A stretch of 64,000 bases of DNA, from positions 62,001-126,000 of the forward strand of contig CAKPEZ010000003.1 of assembly GCA_934149465.1 (NCBI GenBank), written 5' to 3'. This document shows positions 8,536 to 15,858 of this stretch, in pieces. How positions within the stretch are numbered: position 1 is the stretch's first letter; each line of letters begins with the position of its first letter. The notes below the pieces were generated by a model that did no database searches, had not been told where the DNA came from, and saw only the letters and a program-made list of their open reading frames with translations. The position numbers and the translations under genes are program-made. This DNA comes from an uncultured Bacilli bacterium (GTDB lineage Bacteria > Bacillota_I > Bacilli_A > RF39 > UBA660).

Positions 8536-9162
8536 ATGCTATTTCTAGAATGTCCTGAATTACTTGTTCCAATAATGAAATTTTTAAAAAAATTTATTTT
8601 CCCCATTTTACAATTTGGTGTTCCTGTTGTTTTACTGCTTATGGGAATGCTTGATTTTGCTAAAGGAGTAATGGCTTCTAAAGAAGATGAAATTAAGAAG
8701 GGTCAAAGAAAGTTCATAAGAAGATTAATGGCAGCTTTATCCTTTTTCTTTGTAACAACTCTAGTAGTAATTGTAATGAATATTTTAGGAAGCGTTAATA
8801 TAAGTGGTACTGATTTATGGAGAGAATGTTGGAATGGAGAAAATAGTGGTAATAAAAACGACCAATATCCAGATATTACAGCTGAATGTCAAAAAGAATG
8901 TGCTGAAGCCGGTACTTCTAATCAACAATGTGTAGCTAAATGTAGAAATGAAAAAATAGAAAAATTAAATAATAATTCAACACCTTCTATAACTGAACAA
9001 TGTAAAAATAAATGTTCATCAACTACTGGGGAAGAAAATGGTAAATGTATGACAGAATGTGAAAGTACTGCTACTAGTTGCCAAAATAGATGTAATACAT
9101 TATATCGTGATACTGGTGGAGAACAACTTAGTAATTGTATGTTAAAATGTCAGATAAAATAG
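8536..9162 (+). CDS. VirB2-like membrane protein with Cys-rich CX3C-repeat tail
   Basis: A 208-residue paralogue of the protein at 8128. Residues about 10-90 hold the same two helices and the loop KGVMASKEDEIKKGQRKFIRR. It then carries a hydrophilic tail of about 110 residues with three repeats of a twin CX3C motif: CQKEC-X9-CVAKC, CKNKC-X10-CMTEC and CQNRC-X14-CMLKC. Such spacing would suit helical hairpins closed by two disulfides, which implies that the tail faces outward; that is inference. It has its own promoter and a strong terminator. No described pilin with this tail is known to me. Confidence 0.75.
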   Translation: MLFLECPELLVPIMKFLKKFIFPILQFGVPVVLLLMGMLDFAKGVMASKEDEIKKGQRKFIRRLMAALSFFFVTTLVVIVMNILGSVNISGTDLWRECWNGENSGNKNDQYPDITAECQKECAEAGTSNQQCVAKCRNEKIEKLNNNSTPSITEQCKNKCSSTTGEENGKCMTECESTATSCQNRCNTLYRDTGGEQLSNCMLKCQIK

Positions 9163-9189
9163 ATATCCTAAAAATGGATATCTTTTTTT
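9161..9189 (+). terminator. Rho-independent terminator
   Basis: Perfect stem AGATATCC / GGATATCT with loop TAAAAAT and a T-run; it overlaps the stop codon of the Cys-rich gene. Confidence 0.9.
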
Positions 9190-9201
9190 ATCGTTTATGG
9201 A

Positions 9202-9230
9202 TTGTCTTTTATATAGAAAAGTGCTATGAT
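9202..9230 (+). promoter_or_regulatory. Promoter of the gene at 9253
   Basis: TTGTCT, 17-base spacer, TATGAT. The -10 overlaps a possible upstream ATG at 9226, which excludes that start. Confidence 0.75.
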
Positions 9231-9252
9231 ATTGAAACTTACGGGTGATATT

Positions 9253-10155
9253 ATGAAGAATATTATAGAAATAGAAAAAATAAATAAATTAAGAAATTAT
9301 TATCAAAATAAGAAATTACTAATACTTGGATTAGGTGATTATTTAGGTAGTGATATACTTTCCTTCTTTAGAAGCGATTTAAGCCACGAATTAGTTTCTT
9401 TTTTTAATAATAGTAGAATTAGCCTAGATACTATTAATTTGCCTTATTTAATGGTAAATAAGCCTGAATATATCGATTATTTTATAAAGAATAATTTAAG
9501 TATAGAAGAAATTAAATTAATTCAGGTTTATACTAGTATAAGTAATCTTGGAAATATTGGTAATATTTCTAGATTAACTTATAATTCTAAAGCAGAAGAT
9601 AGGAAGATAAGATTAGCGTATGCTATTAGAGATGCTTATGAGCCAATAATAATCTATTCTAGAAAAATAATTAATAATAACATAGAAAATACAATAAAAT
9701 CTATTGCTAAAAATTATGAAACAATACTAGGACTAAATTCTACTTCTGATATTTATACTATAGGATTAAAATTTATTTCTCTAAATGAACAAATAAATTA
9801 CTATAATAAAGAATTAGAAAGAATATCTAATGAATATGGAGTAACTTTTATTAATCCTAATAATATTAATAGTTCTCTTATCTTTTATATTTTAAATTCT
9901 CTTTATAATAAGAAGATAATTCATAATCCACATCTAACTTTTAGATATAATGAATATGAATTTACGGATATATCTGACTTAGGTATTATGGGAATAATTG
10001 AAGATATAAAAAAAGAACATAATAAAAGGGTAAAAACTCTAAATATAACAGGTATTCCTTTAGCTAAAGAAAAAGAATCTTACTTAAAAGAAGAAGCTAT
10101 TTTCCAAAGAGTATTATATAAAACAAAGAAAATAAAATATCAAATAGAAAGATGA
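9253..10155 (+). CDS. Unknown protein, possibly divergent SGNH/GDSL-like fold
   Basis: A 300-residue cytoplasmic-looking protein with no signal peptide or membrane helix. The N-terminal block LLILGLGDYLGSDI resembles the first block of SGNH hydrolases, but the nucleophilic Ser of GDS is replaced by Tyr. A late NPHLTFRYNEY loosely recalls the catalytic Asp-His block. These matches are weak and an active hydrolase is not claimed. The start at 9253 is chosen because the earlier Met overlaps the -10 box and GGGTGAT precedes 9253. It is embedded in the type IV secretion-like locus and so could serve it. Confidence 0.5.
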   Translation: MKNIIEIEKINKLRNYYQNKKLLILGLGDYLGSDILSFFRSDLSHELVSFFNNSRISLDTINLPYLMVNKPEYIDYFIKNNLSIEEIKLIQVYTSISNLGNIGNISRLTYNSKAEDRKIRLAYAIRDAYEPIIIYSRKIINNNIENTIKSIAKNYETILGLNSTSDIYTIGLKFISLNEQINYYNKELERISNEYGVTFINPNNINSSLIFYILNSLYNKKIIHNPHLTFRYNEYEFTDISDLGIMGIIEDIKKEHNKRVKTLNITGIPLAKEKESYLKEEAIFQRVLYKTKKIKYQIER

Positions 10156-10214
10156 CAATTTTTTTCAACTTAAGTTTGCCATCTTTTCTACGTTAATAAA
10201 AAAATATTTACTTA

Positions 10215-10243
10215 TTGTTTTACAGAACAATGTATGCTATAAT
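10215..10243 (+). promoter_or_regulatory. Probable promoter of the main type IV secretion-like operon
   Basis: TTGTTT, 17-base spacer, TATAAT, about 40 bases before the start at 10283. The genes from 10283 to 23857 are closely spaced on one strand and may form one transcript from here. Confidence 0.65.
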
Positions 10244-10282
10244 AAGATTAAGTTAATATTCTTGAAATGAAAGAGGTATCTT

Positions 10283-11077
10283 ATGAAGAAAAAGAGTTTT
10301 TTATTGTATATATTGTTGATGTTTACTTTATTTTTTGGCTTTGGTGCTAATATATACGCTGAAGAAAAAACTTCTAATAATATATCTAATGATGATACTA
10401 TCAAAAGTGTAAAGATTAAGTTTGATGATCCAATAGATGGTACAGAAAGATTTATGATTGTTGAAAATTATAATCCTTATGAATTACAAGTGTATAGGTA
10501 TGACGATACAAGTAATAAAGTAATTATGAAATATGATAAGGCCGGAAAAATAACGAGTGTTTCTGGAAATACTTATGGTGTTAATTATTCTGTTGCCTTT
10601 GCGTTAACAGTTAGTGATGATGGATACATAGCTAAAAAGGGAAAATATCCATCAGAAGTTATATATGATACAACTTCCAATTATCCAGAGACTAACATAA
10701 TTTTTGATAATAAAAATGATAATATAGTAGATGTTGAACATCGTGATGGGTTAATTACAAAGCCAAATGGTGATAAACTTTATGATGATACAACAACTAA
10801 ACATTTAGATGTATGCAGCTTGGTCCTTCCAATATTTAATTGGATAAAAATATTGGTTCCCATTTTAATAATTTTACTTAGTTCGATGGATTTTTTTAAA
10901 GCTGTATTTGCAAATGAAGATGATGCAATGAAAAAAGCTTATGGAAGACTTGCGAAAAGATTAATGATTGCGGTAGTTATGTTTTTAGTACCGTCTTTAT
11001 TGGAATGGCTTATAAAAAGTGTGCTACCAGAGATATTTGATAAATGGTTTTTGGATATGTGTCCAAGTTTAAAGTAA
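10283..11077 (+). CDS. Exported protein with C-terminal VirB2-like two-helix domain
   Basis: A 264-residue fusion. Residues 1-27 are a signal peptide or anchor (basic start, long hydrophobic stretch, then NIYAEE). About residues 30-170 form an unrecognised extracytoplasmic domain rich in Asp, Asn and Tyr. The last 90 residues have two membrane helices around the loop MDFFKAVFANEDDAMKKAYG, clearly related to the two VirB2-like proteins upstream. It is the first gene of a long run and has a ribosome site AAAGAGG. It may be a structural or adaptor subunit joining the channel to the cell surface; that is inference. Confidence 0.7.
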   Translation: MKKKSFLLYILLMFTLFFGFGANIYAEEKTSNNISNDDTIKSVKIKFDDPIDGTERFMIVENYNPYELQVYRYDDTSNKVIMKYDKAGKITSVSGNTYGVNYSVAFALTVSDDGYIAKKGKYPSEVIYDTTSNYPETNIIFDNKNDNIVDVEHRDGLITKPNGDKLYDDTTTKHLDVCSLVLPIFNWIKILVPILIILLSSMDFFKAVFANEDDAMKKAYGRLAKRLMIAVVMFLVPSLLEWLIKSVLPEIFDKWFLDMCPSLK

Positions 11078-11093
11078 ATGGAGGTGTAAGGTA

Positions 11094-13145
11094 ATGGCTA
11101 CTTATGTTACGGATGTATTACGTGAAATTGCAATGGCTATCTCTACGATGATTGCTGGACTTATAGGAACTTTATATGATGTTATATTGGCACTAGGCAC
11201 TTCAAGAATTTTTACTGATGAGTTTTATGTTAATTTTGCATCGAAGGTTGGTTTACTTCTTGGTATATATATGCTTTTTAGATTGATGCTTGCATTAATT
11301 ACGTATTTGGTAGATCCAGACAAAATAAGTGATAAAAAAGAAGGCGCTGGTAAAATTGTAGTTAGAGTAATTGTTGTTATTGTTTTACTAGCATCTTATA
11401 ATACTTTGTTTAATACTTTATATAACGTTCAAAATGAGGTTTTAACTTCCGATTTTTTTCCGAATCTATTTTTTGATAAAGATGCAACAATAATCCAAAA
11501 TGGTGGTAAATTTGCTTTGCAATATTCTTCTATTTTTGCTAGCTTGGAAAAAGCTGATGATACTGGGACGTTGCTTATAAACTTACCTACTGAAGATGAA
11601 CTTGTTGAATTGTACGGAAGAGGTGGACCCCTTAATTGGGTAGGCTTTCATGCTGCATTGAGATATATGGTTATACAGAAAGCTCAGCTTAGTTATAATA
11701 TCCCTATTTTAGGCGGTCTATTAATGAGTATGGACACTTTTTTCTCTTCTGATCATGATGCTTATGCATATCATTTTGATGCCATTCCGTGCTTAATATT
11801 TCTTGGTTTTATGTGTTATTCAATGTTTATATATGCAATAAAGCTTGGTGCTCGCGTTGCCCAATTAGCATTCTTACAATTAATTGCTCCAGTTCCAATA
11901 ATTTCTTATATGGATCCTAAAAGTGAGAGTTTAAAAAAATGGGCAAAAATAACTGCAGTAACATATGCTGATGTTTTTGTTAGAATGGCAATATTTTTCT
12001 TTATTGCATTCTTCTCTTACCAAACTATGGGGGCAAAGATAGTTAATGTTAATAATGCTTCTTTTGGAAGTGAGTGGCTTGTAAAATTACTAATTATGTG
12101 TGGAATGCTCATTGTTGGAAATAAATTTCCTGATTTACTAAAGAAAATATTTAATCTTGGCGATGCTGGTGAATTTGGATTATCAGCTAAGAATGCAATG
12201 GGTATCTTATATAATCCATTTAGAAAGAATAACGCTATGATAGGCGGTGCAATTTCTTCTGGAGTTGGTGCTATCGTGGGTGGCGGTAAAGGCTTAGAAA
12301 TTGCTACTTCTGTGTTACGTGGTGGTAAAGAAGGCCTAAAATCTGGAAAATTCTTTGCTTCAATTGCAGGTGGGTATAATGGTGGCTTAGATAATGCCCG
12401 AGCTCGCTCTGTTTTAGAAGCACAAGGTCCTGTTGATTCTGCTGGAGTTAGACAGGATTATCTTGCATTGTTGCGAAATAAGAATACACGTTATATGAAC
12501 AGAAGAGTAGAAAGTAATTATATGAAATCTGTGAATGATGCGTATGATGCTATTAATGATTCGGTTAGCAAAGCTTCTGTAATTAGTGAGTATGATAAAT
12601 TAACTAGTACTGGTATTTTTGGCGAAGAAGAATATAATAAACGTGTTGCTCAACTGTCTGCGATGAAAGAGTATTTATTTAATAAATCTGTCGGTATAGA
12701 TACAGTTCTTGAAGGGCTAGACGAAGAACGTAAAAAAGATATTGATGCATTCTTAGACAAAGATAAAGGTAAAGCTGTTTCTGCTGATATATATGGTGCT
12801 TACAATGATGCTAATACTCAAACTGAAATGTTAAATACTTTAGATGATAGGGTTGAAGTAACAGATGAATATGGTAATAATATTAATGACTTTCATAAAA
12901 TTGAAAAATGGGGAGATGTATCAACACAACGTACTCGTGCTCAGACAGTTCGTAGAAGAATCGATACTTCTGCTGAAACTCAACAATTAAAACGTGAGGA
13001 TGCTGCTGCTAGAATAATTAGAAATAGTAAAAATAAAAATGGCGAGCCTATGCGTAGAATTCCACCACGTGGTGGACCAGGTGGACCTCCTCCAGGTGGT
13101 CCTCCTCCAGGTGGTCCTCCTCCAGGTGGTCCTAGACCATTTTAG
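11094..13145 (+). CDS. VirB6/TrbL-like polytopic membrane protein
   Basis: A 683-residue protein whose first 350 residues contain about six or seven membrane helices (near residues 10-34, 50-70, 86-106, 230-275, 290-315, 330-350). It includes a conserved-looking LQLIAPVPIISYMDPKSE segment, typical of TrbL/VirB6 channel proteins of Gram-positive type IV systems. After a Gly-rich linker, residues about 400-650 are a long soluble, charged, helical domain, and the last 25 residues are a Pro-Gly tail (repeats of PPPGG). Start at 11094 with GGAGGTG upstream. VirB6-family proteins form the inner-membrane channel; here the large soluble part is probably cytoplasmic. Confidence 0.75.
   Translation: MATYVTDVLREIAMAISTMIAGLIGTLYDVILALGTSRIFTDEFYVNFASKVGLLLGIYMLFRLMLALITYLVDPDKISDKKEGAGKIVVRVIVVIVLLASYNTLFNTLYNVQNEVLTSDFFPNLFFDKDATIIQNGGKFALQYSSIFASLEKADDTGTLLINLPTEDELVELYGRGGPLNWVGFHAALRYMVIQKAQLSYNIPILGGLLMSMDTFFSSDHDAYAYHFDAIPCLIFLGFMCYSMFIYAIKLGARVAQLAFLQLIAPVPIISYMDPKSESLKKWAKITAVTYADVFVRMAIFFFIAFFSYQTMGAKIVNVNNASFGSEWLVKLLIMCGMLIVGNKFPDLLKKIFNLGDAGEFGLSAKNAMGILYNPFRKNNAMIGGAISSGVGAIVGGGKGLEIATSVLRGGKEGLKSGKFFASIAGGYNGGLDNARARSVLEAQGPVDSAGVRQDYLALLRNKNTRYMNRRVESNYMKSVNDAYDAINDSVSKASVISEYDKLTSTGIFGEEEYNKRVAQLSAMKEYLFNKSVGIDTVLEGLDEERKKDIDAFLDKDKGKAVSADIYGAYNDANTQTEMLNTLDDRVEVTDEYGNNINDFHKIEKWGDVSTQRTRAQTVRRRIDTSAETQQLKREDAAARIIRNSKNKNGEPMRRIPPRGGPGGPPPGGPPPGGPPPGGPRPF
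13086..13130 (+). repeat. Three exact 15-bp tandem repeats coding for PPPGG
   Basis: Three consecutive exact copies of CCTCCTCCAGGTGGT, flanked by less exact copies. They encode the PPPGG tail of the VirB6-like protein and could vary in copy number by slippage. Confidence 0.95.
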
Positions 13146-13159
13146 AATAGAAAGGATAA

Positions 13160-13516
13160 GTGATATTAGTGAATAGTTATTTAATTCCTGCAAATTCGAA
13201 GAAAGGAACATTAATATTTAATATTTTTACTCCCTTTGATTTAATATTATTTGGAAGTGGAGTGGGAATTTCCTTTCTTCTTCTTGCTTTATTTTCAGGA
13301 GGAGCTAGTACTTTAGTAACGATACTTATTTGTATGCCAGCTGTTATTACTGGTTTGCTTGTTATTCCAATTCCAAATTATCATAATGTTTTAACTGCTA
13401 TACGTAGTATGATAGATTATTTCTTTGGAAGAAGAAGATATATATGGAAAGGTTGGTGTATTTATGAACGAATCGTTAAAGAACTTGAAAATGAACAAAA
13501 AGCCGCAAAAAAGTAA
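13160..13516 (+). CDS. PrgI/VirB3-like membrane protein
   Basis: A 118-residue protein with two close membrane helices (about residues 25-50 and 52-72), preceded by an IPANSKKG region and followed by a basic cytoplasmic segment FFGRRRYIWKGW. This matches the PrgI family of Gram-positive conjugation systems, thought to be the VirB3 equivalent that binds VirB4. GTG codons at 13160 and 13169 are both possible starts; the second has better distance from AAAGGA. The end overlaps the start of the next gene by about 50 bases in another frame. Confidence 0.75.
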   Translation: MILVNSYLIPANSKKGTLIFNIFTPFDLILFGSGVGISFLLLALFSGGASTLVTILICMPAVITGLLVIPIPNYHNVLTAIRSMIDYFFGRRRYIWKGWCIYERIVKELENEQKAAKK

Positions 13517-14048
13517 TTCAAAATATACGGAAGATTGGCTTCCTGTTAAGTCTATTGCTAATGGTATGATTATTTTGGATAATAATACTAGGGTTACTGG
13601 TGTAAAGATTAGACCTAGGAATATATTTATTCTTGATGCAATAACTCAAGATAATGTTATGGTTGCATTAAAAAACTTCTATAATATGATTGATTTTGAA
13701 TTTTGGTTATTGTCAGCAGATCGTCCTGTTGATATAGCTGGTTATTTAGCTCAGTTACAAGTTTTATACAATAATACTAGTAATACTGCAATTAGAAAGC
13801 TTATTGTTCAAGATATTAATAAAGCTAATAACTTTATGGATAATAATGTTTCTGATACTGAATATTATATTTTATTTAAAGATAATAATATGGAAAGTAT
13901 TCAGAAGAAACTTAGAACTATTATTACTGGTTTAGCTCAAGCTGGATTGGTTGCTAATCAAACTTCTAATGATGATTTGCGTGTTATTTTAGAAAACTTT
14001 TTAAATGGGGGAATGACTACTAATTTTGGGACGGTGACTATTCGATGA
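13464..14048 (+). CDS. VirB4 N-terminal domain protein (split VirB4, part 1)
   Basis: A 194-residue protein that corresponds to the N-terminal, non-ATPase region of VirB4/TraC-type proteins (DWLPVKSIANGMIIL, then VTGVKIRPRNIFIL and a long helical part). An earlier in-frame Met exists at 13425, but 13464 lies after a more plausible ribosome site and shortens the overlap with the PrgI-like gene. Its TGA stop overlaps the ATG of the ATPase gene (ATGA, four bases), so the two halves are probably made in equal amounts. In the relatives known to me both are one polypeptide. Confidence 0.7.
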   Translation: MNESLKNLKMNKKPQKSNSKYTEDWLPVKSIANGMIILDNNTRVTGVKIRPRNIFILDAITQDNVMVALKNFYNMIDFEFWLLSADRPVDIAGYLAQLQVLYNNTSNTAIRKLIVQDINKANNFMDNNVSDTEYYILFKDNNMESIQKKLRTIITGLAQAGLVANQTSNDDLRVILENFLNGGMTTNFGTVTIR

Positions 14049-15829
14049 ATTTTAAATCACAGTTAGCTCCTAAGGGGCTTCAATTTAACCCTTCTGATTT
14101 TGTTATTAGTGATAAGTTTGCTACTATTTTAACAGTAGTTTCTTATCCTAGGTTTATTTATCCTGGTTATTTGTCTAGTTTAACTAGTATGACTGGTATT
14201 AAGCTTGTTATTAAGCATATTCCACTTCCTTTTTCTGTACTTGCTAAGATGCTTAATAAAGAGATTGCTGATTTGAAATCTAGATATCAAGACGAAAGAG
14301 ATAGAACTATTCAAGAGAGAATTCGTCAAGATATAGATTCACTTGAATATTTTATTCAGCAGTTTACTGCATCTCAAGCTAGAACTTTTGATTTTCAGAT
14401 GCATATTATGGTAACTGCAAATACTAAAGAAGAACTTGATATGAGAAAGCTTACTTTAAAGAACTATTTGGATGCTATGCAAATGAAAGCTATTCCATTA
14501 CGTTTTGAACAAGAAAGTGTTCTTAAATCAATTTTACCAATATTTGAAAGGCAACCTATTGAAGAACGTATTGGTACTCCAATGCCTTCTCCTACTATGG
14601 CAGCAATGTATCCATTTATTTTTGATAGCATTAAAGATGATGGACTAGCTACTTTATTTGGTGTTGACTTTTCTGGTGGTGTAGTTTTATTTAATCAGTT
14701 TTTATATCAACTTCGTAAAGAAAACAATCGTAATAATGCTAATATGATTATTCTTGGTACATCTGGTAGTGGTAAATCTACTGCTGCTAAGTTATTGCTT
14801 CGTAGTCATATAAGAAATGGTTACCAAATTGTTGCTATTGATCCAGAAGGTGAAATTTCTGAGATGACAACTGCTTATGGTGGTGAAGTTGTAGATCTTG
14901 GTAAAGGTGGAGAATTTGGTATGGTTAATCCACTTGAAATTATTATGGATGCTGATGAAGATGAGATAAGAGCAGGTCTTGGTTATACTGTTTTAACTAA
15001 GAGTATTCAAAATTTAAAAGCTTTTATGAAATATTATGCTCCTGATATTGAAGAAGATGTACTTACTTTATTTAGTGAAGTTGTTCAAGATACATATATT
15101 CGTTTTGGAATAGATTATAATTCAGACTTTTCTAAATTTACTTCAGAAGATTTTCCTATTTTTAGTGATGTTTATGCTACTATAAGAGGAAGACTTACTT
15201 CTATGACTGAGAAAACTCATGAAAGAGATGTTTTAGAAAGACTTGAATTAAAGATTAGACCTTTGACTAGAGAATTAAAATATTATTTTAATGGTAAAAC
15301 TTCTATTCAAACAGATACAGATTTTATAGTATTTAATATTAAAGAGTTAATGAATTCTGATGTTAATATAAGAAATGCACTTTTATTTAATGTGTTAAAG
15401 TTTGCTTGGGGATTATGTTTAAACCCTAATGTTAATACTATTTTGAATGTTGATGAAGCACATGTATTATTAAGTGAGAAAAATGTTCTTGGTGCTGAAT
15501 TCTTAGCACAAGTACAAAGAAGAGCTCGTAAATATAATACAGGTACTGTTATTATTACACAACAACCTTCAGATTTTGCTGCACCAGAAGTTATTATGCA
15601 TGGTAAAGCAATATTTGATAATGCTTCTTATTACTTAGTAATGGGATTAAAAAAACAAGCTGTTGATGATTTAGCAAAATTAATAGATTTAAATGATAAT
15701 GAAAAAGATAGTATAAAACGTTATAGTCAAGGCGAAGCTTTATTTGTTTGTGGTAATAGAAGAATGCGTATAAATGTAGTAGTTACTCAAGATGAATTAG
15801 ATTCATTTGGTACTGGTGGCGGATTATAA
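14045..15829 (+). CDS. virB4: VirB4-family type IV secretion ATPase (split VirB4, part 2)
   Basis: A 594-residue ATPase that powers type IV secretion. Walker A GTSGSGKST is at about residues 238-246, and Walker B (LNVDEAH) at about 466-472, followed by the family block QVQRRARKYNTGTVIITQQ with its conserved arginines and Gln. The first 200 residues are the middle part of a normal VirB4, with coiled-coil tendency around residues 75-115. It is the strongest evidence that the locus is a type IV secretion-like system. It is cytoplasmic, docked to the VirB3/VirB6 homologues encoded upstream. Confidence 0.9.
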   Translation: MNFKSQLAPKGLQFNPSDFVISDKFATILTVVSYPRFIYPGYLSSLTSMTGIKLVIKHIPLPFSVLAKMLNKEIADLKSRYQDERDRTIQERIRQDIDSLEYFIQQFTASQARTFDFQMHIMVTANTKEELDMRKLTLKNYLDAMQMKAIPLRFEQESVLKSILPIFERQPIEERIGTPMPSPTMAAMYPFIFDSIKDDGLATLFGVDFSGGVVLFNQFLYQLRKENNRNNANMIILGTSGSGKSTAAKLLLRSHIRNGYQIVAIDPEGEISEMTTAYGGEVVDLGKGGEFGMVNPLEIIMDADEDEIRAGLGYTVLTKSIQNLKAFMKYYAPDIEEDVLTLFSEVVQDTYIRFGIDYNSDFSKFTSEDFPIFSDVYATIRGRLTSMTEKTHERDVLERLELKIRPLTRELKYYFNGKTSIQTDTDFIVFNIKELMNSDVNIRNALLFNVLKFAWGLCLNPNVNTILNVDEAHVLLSEKNVLGAEFLAQVQRRARKYNTGTVIITQQPSDFAAPEVIMHGKAIFDNASYYLVMGLKKQAVDDLAKLIDLNDNEKDSIKRYSQGEALFVCGNRRMRINVVVTQDELDSFGTGGGL

Positions 15830-15858
15830 TTTATAGAGTTTAGTTTGGTGGTGATAAA

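Noticed and set aside
9226..9252. Upstream start codon of the gene at 9253
   Set aside because: The ATG lies inside the -10 box of the promoter; 9253 has its own ribosome site.
9253..10155. Active GDSL esterase
   Set aside because: The nucleophile Ser is replaced by Tyr and the other blocks are weak, so only a possible fold relation is noted.
10156..10200. Terminator after the gene at 10155
   Set aside because: GATGACAA and TTTGCCATC pair only partly and the T-run lies in the loop, so no clear terminator.
12987..13211. Minus-strand frame rich in RRTTW repeats
   Set aside because: It is the mirror image of the PPPGG repeat of the VirB6-like gene, with no ribosome site.
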